Assembly (NCBI RefSeq): GCF_000715075.1
Contig: NC_134102.1
Span: 46,323,348-46,387,347 of the forward strand
DNA from: Nicotiana tabacum
Lineage: Eukaryota > Streptophyta > Magnoliopsida > Solanales > Solanaceae
Length of the DNA stretch: 64,000 nt
Direction of reading: 5' to 3'
Shown: one piece after another, positions 22,995 to 33,671 of the stretch
How positions within the stretch are numbered: position 1 is the first letter of the stretch
Layout: each line of letters starts with the position of its first letter
Notes under the pieces: generated by a model
What the model was told of the DNA's origin: nothing
Seen by the model: the letters and a program-made list of their open reading frames with translations, nothing else
Database searches by the model: none
Made by a program: the position numbers and the translations under genes

Positions 22995-23270
22995 CTTTTC
23001 GTTCGCGAGGAAGGGAACGTGTTCGTGAAGCTTTGGAGGTCAGTGCCCTTTGTGAATGCGAGAGGGTGGCCGCGTTCACGTAGAAGGGAGGCCAGCTGAG
23101 GGGCACTGGAACTTAAGCCTTTGCGTTCACGATGAAGGCCTCGCGTTCGCATAGGCGAGGTTTAGTTGGTCATCGCGTTCACGACTGGGCCGTCGCATTC
23201 GTGAAAGGGAATTTTGGCTGAAGGCAAAGTTTTGATTCGCGAACGCGAGGCTTCTTTGGCGTTCGCGAAG
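22995..23270 (+). repeat. GCGTTCGCGA word cluster in element D 5' LTR
   Basis: Words such as CGTTCGCGAGG, GCGTTCACGA, TCGCATTCGTGAA and ATTCGCGAACGCGAGG recur. The 3' LTR keeps only the last few of them (39960-40030) because of a deletion. Confidence 0.7.
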
Positions 23271-23369
23271 GGTAAGCACCTGAGCAGAATATTAAAAACT
23301 CATTTCGAGGGTTAGAGTTATTATAGCATATTTTGAGCTGTACAACTCGATTTTGGGCAACTTTGGAGG

Positions 23370-23374
23370 GAATT
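23370..23374 (+). repeat. Target-site duplication GAATT, left copy
   Basis: Same as 33667-33671. Confidence 0.93.
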
Positions 23375-23933
23375 TGTTACAGCCCAAATTCGCATACCAT
23401 AGATCACGTCGTAAGTTAGTCGATGTAAATCCAAGAAGAGATTATCTTTGAGATGATAAGAAGTTAATCATATTGGTCTTAAACGATACAAGGGTGTATA
23501 AGAGTGGTTAACAAGTATTAGAAGTTAAACGAATCAAGGATGTTGTAACCCGTATTTTCGGGTAACACTAGAGGTGATTAATTGTCCCAAGAGGTGATGT
23601 TTTAATGTATTTGAATCATATAATATCCATATCATAAGTCTTGAAGTCAAGCGAGTTATGAAACAAAAGTTGATAAAAGTTGTCGCAACTTAGGTTTATA
23701 ATTTTATTTAAACTTTAGGTCAAATGTTACTGTATTTTTCTCCCAATGTGCTTGGAATTATGGGGTGATCTACCTATCAAATTGAAGATCTATGAGTCTA
23801 GTTTCCAACGCATTAAACCGTTCATTGATACGATCTCGGAATAGAGAGATATTCGCGTTTTCGCGAGAGTGCGCCAAGCTGCTCTCTATGGGGCCCACAA
23901 AGGCGGTTTAAGACATATGGACATATATAAGAT

Positions 23934-23941
23934 ACCTCAAC
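23934..23941 (+). promoter_or_regulatory. Possible TATA box in element G LTR
   Basis: TATATAAG, followed about 30 bases on by 'ttcagacc..ataaccctaaaaact', which resembles a plant 5' leader. The copy in the 3' LTR is at 31716. The start site was not tested. Confidence 0.4.
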
Positions 23942-24536
23942 CCCGTTTTAAGTCATTATTTTTCAGTATATTCAGACCTTATAACCCTAAAAACTGTCTC
24001 TCAAGGTTCTCTCATGATCCAAGACCCAAACAAAGGGCAAACAACACAAATCAAATGTCGGGAATCCCGTGGTGCTAGTAAGTTTCTTGTTCTTCTTGTT
24101 GTTGCTGATTTTTGTGTTGTTCCAGATCGTGTGGGAGGTTGTTTTAAGTGTTTTATGTCCTGTAAATACACCTTCAAGTTTTTAATATCAACCCTAGGTG
24201 ATTTCAAGTCTTCTAAAGTAATTCTAGTGCCGAAAAACCCGAATTAATTGCTAGTTTCGCTTCCTTGTTCTTGTGGCAGAATTGAAGGGATATTTCGTGG
24301 AAAATTAAGGTCAAATTGGAGTTGTTCTTTCTGTTTAAAGGTAAGGAACCTCTTACTCTATATATATTTAAGATTATCCAAGTTGCAGCTAAGTCGTCGA
24401 AGCTAGAACTTGTGAAATATATATCGAAAGGCTTGGTAGTAATGTTGTTGGTTGGTGGACTATTTTGGAGGCTCAATATGATTATTAATGATGTTGTTTG
24501 GGCTGTTTGGTGATTGTATTGATTTGTGGGAAGTCA

Positions 24537-24545
24537 TATAAATAG
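24537..24545 (+). promoter_or_regulatory. Alternative TATA box in element G LTR
   Basis: TATAAATAG fits the plant TATA consensus. It lies about halfway through the LTR; the copy in the 3' LTR is at 32319. Only one of this and 23934 is likely to define the U3/R boundary. Confidence 0.35.
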
Positions 24546-25078
24546 GGGAGGCGCTGTCCGTTTCATCGTAAAATAGGTTGTGGTCGATACATAATAGTTA
24601 CGACGCTTAAACGATAATGATAGTGTCATTTGTCTTATTGTAGACTAAGGAGTCGTGAAATTTGCATAGCTTGAGGTTGGGCAGTATATACAAGGTATGT
24701 GAGTCTATCCCCTTCATCCTTTTGCACGACTCCGATTGTACATAATGTAATGAACGAGCTCCCAAAGATACTCTACTCTTAGAAGCTAGCAGTACTTACA
24801 TTGCTGCCCTTCTTATGAAACGATTGATATTGATGTTACTTCTCTTATTCTTATATTATCAATGTTGTTGGTAGTTCCTGATTCTTATAAGATTCTTGAT
24901 GAAGAGTTAATCCTAATAACGTGTACGAAGGATACCAACCTTATGTCACTCCAAAAGGTTCAAAATGTGATTCCAATGAGTCCAGCATGCATCACATATA
25001 TGTATCTATTTTACTCTACCGAGCCGCGCTATAGTCGGCCGGGTATGGCACCTATTGTGCAACCACTGATCAGTTGGG

Positions 25079-25168
25079 TTTTACCGAGCTCCACGTGGCC
25101 GGGTACGATTCTACCGAGCCCTATGATGGCCGGGTACGTTTTACCGAGCCTATTATGGCCGGGTACGA
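25079..25168 (+). repeat. Three 30-bp phrases in element G LTR
   Basis: Each reads TTNTACCGAGC, then a variable middle, then TGGCCGGGTACG. A diverged fourth copy lies upstream (about 25017-25048). The 3' LTR has the same array at 32861-32950, and LTR A has a decayed version at 1125-1260. Confidence 0.8.
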
Positions 25169-25888
25169 TATGATGATGGTGATGCCCATAAAGGTGTATG
25201 TTTTAAAAGTTTATGTATATATATGTATGTATCATGTATTTCATGTCAGTAGCCCTCAGAGGTACCCAGATGTCACAGGTTGTATATTCTCTATCCCTGT
25301 TTACATTACTATTCTTACTTATGCTTTCTTGCCTCACATACTCAGTACTTTATTCGTACTGACGTCCTTTTTATTTGTGGACGCTGCATGTCGTGCTGCA
25401 GGTCCTGATAGACAGGTAGACGTAGCTCCCCCACCACAGTAGGCTGTCCAGTTCAGCGGTTATTGGCGAGATCCCTTCTCCGGACTTGCCGTGGTCTTGG
25501 TATGCATTTTTGTTATATACATTATGGGTATGTCGGGGCCCTGTTCCGGCAATGTTGTAGCACTTATGTTCCTTTAGAGGCTCATAGACAGGTGTCGACT
25601 TATGTATGGTTTAGAATGCCTTTTCGGCTAATTTTTGTTGTATAGTCTTTCATGGCATCATGATAGCTCGTACCTTATATATAGTTTCTTGACAGTCTTG
25701 TTGTCCCATGTTATGTATGTTCATGACATTATCTTTCATTGTTGGATGTTCATGATCCATGTCTACTATTTATATTGATCTTGTCGGCCCTTAAAGATAA
25801 TAAGGAAGGTTAGATAAAATGTACATTGGTGCTCGGCAAGTATGGCCCGGGTGCTAGTCATGACCCTCCAGTTGGGTCGTGACAAACT

Positions 25889-25900
25889 TGGTATCAGAGC
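25889..25900 (+). other. Primer-binding site of element G (initiator Met tRNA)
   Basis: TGGTATCAGAGC starts four bases after the 5' LTR end, complementary to the initiator tRNA-Met 3' end. Confidence 0.92.
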
Positions 25901-26089
25901 AAGTCTGTCCTAGGGGTTGTCTATGAGCCGTGTCTAGTAGAGTTTTGATTATGGATATGTAGCACGCCACATTTATAATCAGGAGGCTACGTGACATCTA
26001 GGGTTGTTACCTTCTTCCTGAATCTAGATCGTGCGTAGAGTTGAGTCGTAAGTGTTCATATCTAATATTCACCTTGTTTTCTTTTAGCG

Positions 26090-27052
26090 ATGCCTTCGAC
26101 TAGGAAGCAAACGATTAGTAAACGGCTTGATACAGCTGTGGGAGAGGGTAACATTCAGGTGCCTCCAGCCATAGCAGGCCAAAGTGAGCCTCAGAGTGAG
26201 ATGCCGTCTCATACCTCTCTGTCTCCTCCAGAGGATATTAGGAGGCACCCAGTACATCCAGTTCCTCCGTCTGGCACTACAAACCACGATATGCGCAGTG
26301 CGGTGCAGTTGTTGACTAGCTTGGTAGCTGCTCAGGCTCAGAGGCAAAATACCGGTGCTGCTGATAAACCGGTTAGTGCGAGAGTTCGTGATTTTATTAA
26401 TCTAGACCCTCCAGTGTTTACCGGATCAGATCCCAAGGAGGACCCGCAAACATTTATTGATCAGGTTCATTGTACATTGCGGGTTATGCATGCTAGTGAT
26501 ACGGAGGCAGTAGAGTTGGCTTCTTATCGGTTACGGGATTTAGCGATTTTATGGTATGATAGCTGGGAGAGATCTAGGGGTCCGAACGCTCCTCCAGCCG
26601 TGTGGAAGGAATTTTCTGAGGCTTTTCTTCATCACTACTTGCCAGCTGAGATACGACAAGCTAGAGCTGATAAGTTCTTGGACCTTCGACAGGGTAATAT
26701 GAGTGTACGAGAGTATAGTATACAGTTTGATTCTTTAGCAAGGTACACTCCCCATATGGTGGCCGAGATGAGTGATAGGTTGCACCTGTTCGTGAACGGG
26801 TTGGGACCACATCTGATAAATGAGTGCACAATAGCCTCCTTGGTAGAGGGCATGGATATTTCCCGTATTCAGGCTTATGCCCAGACCCTAGAGGATCGTA
26901 AGCGCCAGCAAAGGGCAGATAGGGAGCAGGATAGGGGCCAGCATAAGAGGGCAAGATTTGCATGGTATTCTGATGAGTTCAGAGGCAGTATCAGGCCCCA
27001 ATCTTCGAGGAGTTCGGCACCACCTGTAGCTAGTGCTCCTCCACAGTTTTAG
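26090..27052 (+). CDS. gag: Element G gag, N-terminal 320 residues, ended by an in-frame TAG
   Basis: Gag forms the virus-like particle that packages element RNA. The ATG at 26090 is the first in-frame one after the leader. Residues 1-100 are Pro/Ser-rich and unstructured. About 100-230 is the Retrotrans_gag core: 'FTGSDPKEDPQTFIDQVH', then 'ILWYDSW' and 'FSEAFLHHYLPAEIRQARA'. A basic, Gln-rich region follows to the stop at 27050-27052. The same frame continues beyond that TAG with 63 codons up to the zinc knuckle, so gag really extends to about 27260. The stop replaces a codon in 'PPQF*RPRYDR'; Gln (CAG) is likely there. Either it is a nonsense mutation or gag lacks its knuckle unless the stop is read through. 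Confidence 0.92.
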   Translation: MPSTRKQTISKRLDTAVGEGNIQVPPAIAGQSEPQSEMPSHTSLSPPEDIRRHPVHPVPPSGTTNHDMRSAVQLLTSLVAAQAQRQNTGAADKPVSARVRDFINLDPPVFTGSDPKEDPQTFIDQVHCTLRVMHASDTEAVELASYRLRDLAILWYDSWERSRGPNAPPAVWKEFSEAFLHHYLPAEIRQARADKFLDLRQGNMSVREYSIQFDSLARYTPHMVAEMSDRLHLFVNGLGPHLINECTIASLVEGMDISRIQAYAQTLEDRKRQQRADREQDRGQHKRARFAWYSDEFRGSIRPQSSRSSAPPVASAPPQF

Positions 27053-28111
27053 AGGCCTCGGTATGATCGATTTACCTATTCTGGTTCAGGTCAGAGTTCG
27101 AGGGCATCAGGCTCACAATTTCATAGAGATACTAGTCAGACGAGACCCCCAACACCTCGTTGTGATCAGTGCGGCAAGGCCCACTTTGGACTGTGCCGTC
27201 GAGGTTCCGATGCGTGCTATTCTTGCGGACAGCGTGGCCATATGATGCGGGATTGTCCTAACAGAGGAGGTGGTGGTATGGCTCAACCGACTGGATCTGT
27301 GTCTGGTTCTTCCTCATCAGTTCGACCTCCAGCACAAGGTTTTCAACAGTCGACAGGTCGTGGTAGAGGTAGAGGTTCAGTGCCGAGTTCGAGTGGTGCT
27401 CAAAATCGAACCTATGCTCTAATAGGTCGACAAGATCTCGAGTCATCTCCGGATGTTGTTACAGGTATATTGTCTGTGTTTTCTTATGATGTATATGCGC
27501 TAATTGATCCAGGATCTACCTTATCATATGTTACACCCTTTGTGGCTAATAAGTTTGGCATTGAACCTGAATTGATAAGTAAACCACTTGCGGTATCCAC
27601 TCCGATAGGAGATTCTGTGATTGCTAGAAGGGTTTATAAAGGTTGCACTGTGATGATTTGTAGTCGTCAAACCTCGGCAAATTTATTTGAGTTAGAAATG
27701 GTTGATTTCGATGTGATAATGGGAATGGACTGGTTGGCCTCATGCTATGCAAGTGTTGACTGTCGTACGAAGATGGTTAGGTTTCAGTTTCCTTGTGAAC
27801 CCGCCATTGAATGGAAGGGGAACATTGCTACGCCGAAAGGTAGGTTTATTTCCTATCTTAAGGCAAGGAAGATGATCTCAAAAGGTTACATTTATCATCT
27901 TGTTCGCGTTAGGGATGCGGAGGCAAAGCCGCCTACTCTACAATTAATCCCCGTGGTCAATGAATTTCCAGATGTTTTCCCAGATGAACTCCTAGGCCTT
28001 CCTCCTGAAAGGGAGATTGAGTTTAGCATTGATGCATTGCCTGACACTCAACCGATCTCTATCCCTCCATACAGGATGGCCCCGGCAGAGTTGCGAGAGT
28101 TGAAGGCATAG
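27053..28111 (+). CDS. pol: Element G zinc knuckle, protease and linker to RT
   Basis: This stretch continues the gag frame after the first TAG. 27161-27196 encodes a C-X2-C-X3-H-X4-C-like finger ('[12 protein letters not shown]') and 27215-27256 a standard CX2CX4HX4C knuckle ('[14 protein letters not shown]'). The pair is typical of Tekay-type gag. The aspartic protease follows, with the active site D-P-G-S at 27506 ('[15 protein letters not shown]') and '[15 protein letters not shown]' about 70 residues later. The segment ends at TAG 28109-28111, inside the conserved '[17 protein letters not shown]' stretch, where related elements have Gln. The ATG at 27242 lies inside the knuckle and is not a start. 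Confidence 0.9.
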   Translation, partial: RPRYDRFTYSGSGQSSRASGSQFHRDTSQTRPPTPRCDQCGKAHFGLCRRGSDACYSCGQRGHMMRDCPNRGGGGMAQPTGSVSGSSSSVRPPAQGFQQSTGRGRGRGSVPSSSGAQNRTYALIGRQDLESSPDVVTGILSVFSYDVYALIDPGSTLSYVTPFVANKFGIEPELISKPLAVSTPIGDSVIARRVYKGCTVMICSRQTSANLFELEMVDFDVIMGMDWLASCYASVDCRTKMVRFQFPCEPAIEWKGNIATPKGRFISYLKARKMISKGYIYHLVRVRDAEAKPPTLQLIPVVNEFPDVFPDELLGLPPEREIEFSIDALPDTQPISIPPYRMAPAELRELKA

Positions 28112-30895
28112 TTGAAGGACTTGCTGGATAAGGGTTTCATTAGGCCTAGCACTTCACCTTGGGGTGCGCCAGTCTTGTTCGTGCGGAAGAAAGATGGGTC
28201 GTTAAGGATGTGTATCGATTATCGACAGTTGAATAAGTTTACAATAAAGAACAAGTATCCACTTCCAAGAATTGATGACATGTTTGACCAACTCCAGGGT
28301 GCCAAGTATTTCTCCAAGATTGACTTGCGTTCAGGGTATCATCAGGTGAGGGTTAAGGAGAAGGATATTCCAAAGACGGCCTTCCGGACAAGATATGGGC
28401 ATTTTGAGTTCTTGGTGATGTCGTTCGGGCTAACAAATGCCCCAACAGCTTTTATGGATCTCATGAATAGTGTATTCAGGCCCTATCTTGATGTGTTCGT
28501 GATCGTATTCATTGATGACATTCTGGTGTATTCTCGTTCGGAGGCGGAACATGCGGGCCACTTGCGGATAGTATTACAGACCCTTCAGGATCATAAGTTA
28601 TATGCTAAGCTCTCTAAATGTGAATTCTGGCTGAACTCAGTAGCATTCCTTGGCCATGTGATATCTGATGCGGGTATTAGTGTCGACACTCAGAAGATTG
28701 ATGCAGTGAAGAATTGGCCGAGACCTACAACACCGTCAGAAGTCCGCAGCTTCCTGGGGCTAGCAGGATATTATAGGCGGTTTGTAGAAGGGTTTTCCTC
28801 TATATCAGCACCATTGACTAAGTTAACACAGAAAGCTACCAAGTTCCAGTGGTCTGATGCTTGTGAACATAGTTTTCAGGAGCTAAAGAATCGATTGACA
28901 TCCGCGCCAGTGCTCACTCTCCCAGAAGGAACAGAAGGTTATGTGGTATATTGTGATGCCTCAGGTATAGGTTTGGGGTGCGTATTGATGCAACGTGGGA
29001 AGGTGATTGCTTATGCATCAAGACAATTGAAGAAGCATGAAAAGAATTACCCGACTCATGATTTGGAATTGGCTGCAGTAATATATGCTTTGAAGATATG
29101 GCGGCACTACTTATACGGCGTCCATGTTGACATCTACACAGATCACAAGAGTTTACAATACATCTTCAAGCAGAAGGAGTTGAATTTGAGGCAGCGTAGG
29201 TGGCTTGAATTACTGAAAGACTACGATGTCGAGATATTGTACCATCCTGGTAAAGCTAATGTTATGGCAGACGCTCTCAGCCGTAAGTCAATGGGAAGCT
29301 TAATACATATTGAGGCAGGTAGACAAGGGTTGACCAAAGAGCTTCACCAGCTGGCCAATATGAGAATCAGATTGTTGGACTCTGATGACGGAGGTGTTAC
29401 TGTACAGAATACAGCAAAATCATCTTTGGTAGCCGAGGTAAAAGCACGGCAATATGAAGATCCTACCTTAGTAAGATTGAGAGAGGGAATTCAGCAGTGT
29501 AAGATTACAGCTTTCAAGATCGGAGGAGATGGGACACTGAGATACCAGGGCCGATTATGTGTACCTAGTGTGGCAGGGTTGCGAGAGAAGATTATGATTG
29601 AGATTCACCAGTCCCGATATTCTATCCATCCTGGCTCGACAAAGATGTATCATGATGTTAAGGAGCAGTATTGGTGGGATAACATGAAGAAGTCTATTGC
29701 AGAATTTGTAGCCCAGTGTCCTAATTGTCAGCAAGTAAAGATCGAGCATCAGAAACCCAGTGGATTGATTCAGAATATAGAGATTCCGACCTGGAAATGG
29801 GAGGTGATTAATATGGACTTCATTATTGGATTACCTCGCTCTTATCATAAGTTTGACTCCATCTGGGTGATAGTTCATCGACTTACAAAATCTGCCCATT
29901 TTCTGCCAGTTAAGACAACTTACACGGCTGAAGATTATGCGAAGTTGTATATCAAGGAGATTGTTAGGCTTCATGGTGTGCCGGTATCTATTATATCAGA
30001 CCGAGGAGCTCAATTTATGGCTAACTTTTGGAGGTCTTTTCAGAAGGGTTTAGGCACACAAGTAAATCTCAGCACTGCATTCCATCTGCAGACTGACGGA
30101 CAGGCTGAACGTACCATTCAGACGCTTGAAGATATGCTACGAGCATATGTTCTAGATTTCAAGGGGAATTGGGATGACCATCTGGCACTTATAGAATTCG
30201 CCTACAATAATAGCTATCATTCCAGTATTAAAATGGCCCCGTATGAGGCACTGTACGGGAGGAGATGTAGATCACCAGTTGGATGGTTCGAAGTCGGTGA
30301 GACAGAATTATATGGGCCAGATTTGATTCACCAAGCCATTGAGAAGGTGAAAGTGATACAAGAGCGACTGAGGATGGCACAAAGTAGGCAAAAGTCTTAT
30401 TCCGACGTCCGACGTCGTGATCTGGAATTTGAGGTTGGTGATTGGGTTTTCCTGAAGATCTCGCCGATGAAGGGTGTTATGCATTTTGGGAAGAAGGGTA
30501 AGTTGAGTCCGCGGTATATTGGGCCGTACAAAATTCTTCGACGAATTGGACAGGTTGCTTACGAGTTAGAATTGCCATCTGAATTGGAATTTGTCCACCC
30601 GGTATTCCATGTATCTATGTTGAGGAAATGTATTGGAGACCCTTCTCGGGTCGTCCCTATCAAAGATGTACAAGTTACAAAGGATCTATCATATGATGAA
30701 GTGCCAGTGGCTACATTAGATCGACAAGTCCGCAAGCTGAGAATAAAGGATGTAGCTTCCGTCAAAGTATTATGGAGGAACAAGAATATAGAAGAAATGA
30801 CATGGGAAGCAGAAGAGGAAATGAAGTCTAAATACCCTTACCTATTCCAGAGTGAAGATAACGAGGATGCCGGGGGAAAGAAGGACGCATTATAA
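28112..30895 (+). CDS. pol: Element G RT, RNase H, integrase and chromodomain
   Basis: The frame is open for 927 codons to TAA at 30893-30895. RT (to about 28800): '[15 protein letters not shown]' and catalytic F-I-D-D at 28508-28519. RNase H (about 28930-29290): 'CDAS' at 28952, 'HDLELAA', 'YTDHKS' at 29135. Integrase: His pair and 'CPNCQQVK' (29717) form the HHCC finger; the core triad is Asp 29816, Asp 29999 and Glu 30107, the last two 35 residues apart, so all catalytic residues are present. A conserved Asp next to the core ('VIVDRL' in elements C and D) is His here (29873-29881). The GPY/F-type region ('[17 protein letters not shown]') precedes a chromodomain (about 30690-30850: 'VKVLWRN', '[11 protein letters not shown]'). 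Translation must come from the gag start, not from here. Confidence 0.93.
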   Translation: MKDLLDKGFIRPSTSPWGAPVLFVRKKDGSLRMCIDYRQLNKFTIKNKYPLPRIDDMFDQLQGAKYFSKIDLRSGYHQVRVKEKDIPKTAFRTRYGHFEFLVMSFGLTNAPTAFMDLMNSVFRPYLDVFVIVFIDDILVYSRSEAEHAGHLRIVLQTLQDHKLYAKLSKCEFWLNSVAFLGHVISDAGISVDTQKIDAVKNWPRPTTPSEVRSFLGLAGYYRRFVEGFSSISAPLTKLTQKATKFQWSDACEHSFQELKNRLTSAPVLTLPEGTEGYVVYCDASGIGLGCVLMQRGKVIAYASRQLKKHEKNYPTHDLELAAVIYALKIWRHYLYGVHVDIYTDHKSLQYIFKQKELNLRQRRWLELLKDYDVEILYHPGKANVMADALSRKSMGSLIHIEAGRQGLTKELHQLANMRIRLLDSDDGGVTVQNTAKSSLVAEVKARQYEDPTLVRLREGIQQCKITAFKIGGDGTLRYQGRLCVPSVAGLREKIMIEIHQSRYSIHPGSTKMYHDVKEQYWWDNMKKSIAEFVAQCPNCQQVKIEHQKPSGLIQNIEIPTWKWEVINMDFIIGLPRSYHKFDSIWVIVHRLTKSAHFLPVKTTYTAEDYAKLYIKEIVRLHGVPVSIISDRGAQFMANFWRSFQKGLGTQVNLSTAFHLQTDGQAERTIQTLEDMLRAYVLDFKGNWDDHLALIEFAYNNSYHSSIKMAPYEALYGRRCRSPVGWFEVGETELYGPDLIHQAIEKVKVIQERLRMAQSRQKSYSDVRRRDLEFEVGDWVFLKISPMKGVMHFGKKGKLSPRYIGPYKILRRIGQVAYELELPSELEFVHPVFHVSMLRKCIGDPSRVVPIKDVQVTKDLSYDEVPVATLDRQVRKLRIKDVASVKVLWRNKNIEEMTWEAEEEMKSKYPYLFQSEDNEDAGGKKDAL

Positions 30896-31156
30896 GGTGG
30901 AACGACTCTATGAGGTAAGCAATAGCTTGTGAATACATTTTTTTTAATACAAAATGGTGATATGCAGATAATGTACATATCCATAATGCTTTGTATAGTC
31001 TTGTAAGGCCATAGGTTGGGTTTAACTGCTTGCAAGTTTGGCTAGTGTCCATTTTATGGGGAAAACTCAGCCGGAAATCTCCGTCGGAATCCACGATGAG
31101 TTAGACACCCCATAAACCCTTACATTCGAGGACGAATGTTCCTAAGGGGGAGAGGG
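30896..31156 (+). other. Element G 3' untranslated region and polypurine tract
   Basis: About 260 non-coding bases end in 'aagggggagaggg' (31144-31156), the polypurine tract that primes plus-strand synthesis, directly before TGTTACAACCC of the 3' LTR. Confidence 0.9.
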
Positions 31157-33666
31157 TGTTACAACCCAAATTCGCATACCATAGATCACGTCGTAAGTTA
31201 GTCGATGTAAATCCAAGAAGAGATTATCTTTGAGATGATAAGAAGTTAATCCTATTGGTCTTAAACGATACAAGGGTGTATAAGAGTGGTTAACAAGTAT
31301 TAGAAGTTAAACGAATCAAGGATGTTGTAACCCATATTTTCGGGTAACACTAGAGGTGATTAATTGTCCCAAGAGGTGATGTTTTAATGTATTTGAATCA
31401 TATAATATCCATATCATAAGTCTTGAAGTCAAGCGAGTTATGAAACAAAAGTTGATAAAAGTTGTCGCAACTTAGGTTTATAATTTTACTTAAACTTTAG
31501 GTCAAATGTTACTGCATTTTTCTCCCAATGTGCTTGGAATTATGGGGTGATCTACCTATCAAATTGAAGATCTATGAGTCTAGTTTCCAACTCATTAAAC
31601 CGTTCGTTGATACGATCTCGGAATAGAGAGATATTCGCGTTTTCGCGAGAGTGCGCCAAGCTGCTCTCTATGGGGCCCACAAAGGCGGTTTAAGACATAT
31701 GGACATATATAAGATACCTCAACCCCGTTTTAAGTCATTATTTTTCAGTATATTCAGACCTTATAACCCTAAAAACTGTCTCTCAAGGTTCTCTCATGAT
31801 CCAAGACCCAAACAAAGGGCAAACAACACAAATCAAATGTCGGGAATCCCGTGGCGCTAGTAAGTTTCTTGTTCTTCTTGTTGTTGCTGATTTTTGTGTT
31901 GTTCCAGCTCGTGTGGGAGGTTGTTTTAAGTGTTTTATGTCCTGTAAATACACCTTCAAGTTTTTAATATCAACCCTAGGTGATTTCAAGTCTTCTAAAG
32001 TAATTCTAGTGCCGAAAAACCCGAATTAATTGCTAGTTTCGCTTCCTTGTTCTTGTGGCAGAATTGAAGGGATATTTCGTGGAAAATTAAGGTCAAATTG
32101 GAGTTGTTCTTTCTGTTTAAAGGTAAGGAACCTCTTACTCTATATATATTTAAGATTATCCAAGTTGCAGCTAAGTCGTCGAAGCTAGAACTTGTGAAAT
32201 ATATATCGAAAGGCTTGGTAGTAATGTTGTTGGTTGGTGGACTATTTTGGAGGCTCAATATGATTATTAATGATGTTGTTTGGGCTGTTTGGTGATTGTA
32301 TTGATTTGTGGGAAGTCATATAAATAGGGGAGGCGCTGTCCGTTTCATCGTAAAATAGGTTGTGGTCGATACATAATAGTTACGACGCTTAAACGATAAT
32401 GATAGTGTCATTTGTCTTATTGTAGACTAAGGAGTCGTGAAATTTGCATAGCTTGAGGTTGGGCAGTATATACAAGGTATGTGAGTCTATCCCCTTCATT
32501 CTTTTGCACGACTCCGATTGTACATAATGTAATGAACGAGCTCCCAAAGATACTCTACTCTTAGAAGCTAGCAGTACTTACATTGCTGCCCTTCTTATAA
32601 AACGATTGATATTGATGTTACTTCTCTTATTCTTATATTATCAATGTTGTTGGTAGTTCCTGATTCTTATAAGATTCTTGATGAAGAGTTAATCCTAATA
32701 ACGTGTACGAAGGATACCAACCTTATGTCACTCCAAAAGGTTCAAAATGTGATTCCAATGAGTCCAGCATGCATCACATATATGTATCTATTTTACTCTA
32801 CCGAGCCGCGCTATAGTCGGCCGGGTATGGCACCTATTGTGCAACCACTGATCAGTTGGGTTTTACCGAGCTCCACGTGGCCGGGTACGATTCTACCGAG
32901 CCCTATGATGGCCGGGTACGTTTTACCGAGCCTATTATGGCCGGGTACGATATGATGATGGTGATGCCCATAAAGGTGTATGTTTTAAAAGTTTATGTAT
33001 ATATATGTATGTATCATGTATTTCATGTCAGTAGCCCTCAGAGGTACCCAGATGTCACAGGTTGTATATTCTCTATCCCTGTTTACATTACTATTCTTAC
33101 TTATGCTTTCTTGCCTCACATACTCAGTACTTTATTCGTACTGACGTCCTTTTTATTTGTGGACGCTGCATGTCGTGCTGCAGGTCCTGATAGACAGGTA
33201 GACGTAGCTCCCCCACCACTGTAGGTTGTCCAGTTCAGCGGTTATTGGCGAGATCCCTTCTCCGGACTTGCCGTGGTCTTGGTATGCATTTTTGTTATAT
33301 ACATTATGGGTATGTCGGGGCCCTGTTCCGGCAATGTTGTAGCACTTATGTTCCTTTAGAGGCTCATAGACAGGTGTCGACTTATGTATGGTTTAGAATG
33401 CCTTTTCGGCTAATTTTTGTTGTATAGTCTTTCATGGCATCATGATAGCTCGTACCTTATATATAGTTTCTTGACAGTCTTGTTGTCCCATGTTATGTAT
33501 GTTCATGACATTATCTTTCATTGTTGGATGTTCATGATCCATGTCTACTATTTATATTGATCTTGTCGGCCCTTAAAGATAATAAGGAAGGTTAGATAAA
33601 ATGTACGTTGGTGCTCGGCAAGTATGGCCCGAGTGCTAGTCATGACCCTCCAGTTGGGTCGTGACA
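31157..33666 (+). repeat. Element G 3' LTR
   Basis: The same 2510 bp as the 5' LTR with about 15 substitutions, for example CAACCC for CAGCCC at the sixth to eleventh bases and TAGGTTG for TAGGCTG near 33225. It ends in GTCGTGACA at 33666. Confidence 0.96.
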
Positions 33667-33671
33667 GAATT
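33667..33671 (+). repeat. Target-site duplication GAATT, right copy
   Basis: Same as 23370-23374. Confidence 0.93.

Larger units (their letters stand above)
22283..23374 (+). mobile_element. Element D 5' LTR, left part
   Basis: It starts TGTGACGATCCAGCCGG, as the 3' LTR does at 39873. It continues to GAATT at 23370-23374, where element G was inserted; the LTR resumes at 33672. The joined sequence, 'ggagggaatt' plus 'tgcacgtcttgg', matches 'ggagggaattttcatgtcttg' at 40125 in the 3' LTR, which proves the nesting. The 22995-23270 block is rich in GCGTTCGCGA words. Confidence 0.9.
23375..25884 (+). repeat. Element G 5' LTR
   Basis: TGTTACAGCCC to GGGTCGTGACA. It holds two possible TATA boxes (23934 and 24537), a run of three 30-bp phrases (25079-25168) and many short ORFs that recur identically in the 3' LTR and are not genes. 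Confidence 0.96.
23375..33666 (+). mobile_element. Element G: complete, young Ty3/Gypsy chromovirus, 10.3 kb
   Basis: Two LTRs of exactly 2510 bp (23375-25884 and 31157-33666) enclose a primer-binding site, a gag-pol frame and a polypurine tract. They are bordered by perfect 5-bp direct repeats GAATT (23370-23374 and 33667-33671). I counted about 15 single-base differences and no indel between the LTRs, roughly 0.6 percent. The C-terminal chromodomain and the two-part zinc-knuckle region in gag point to the Tekay/Del clade. It sits inside the 5' LTR of element D in the same orientation. It is the only structurally complete element here; two in-frame TAG codons may make it non-autonomous. Confidence 0.96.

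Noticed and set aside
24862..25442. Two overlapping + strand ORFs with membrane-like stretches
   Set aside because: They fall in the element G LTR and recur at 32644-33224; no conserved motif.
25889..25900. tRNA-Met gene fragment
   Set aside because: Only 12 bases match, next to an LTR end; it is a primer-binding site.
28112..28114. Separate start for pol after the second TAG
   Set aside because: The codon is TTG, the upstream frame is the same polyprotein, and the sequence before the TAG already belongs to the conserved RT N-terminus.
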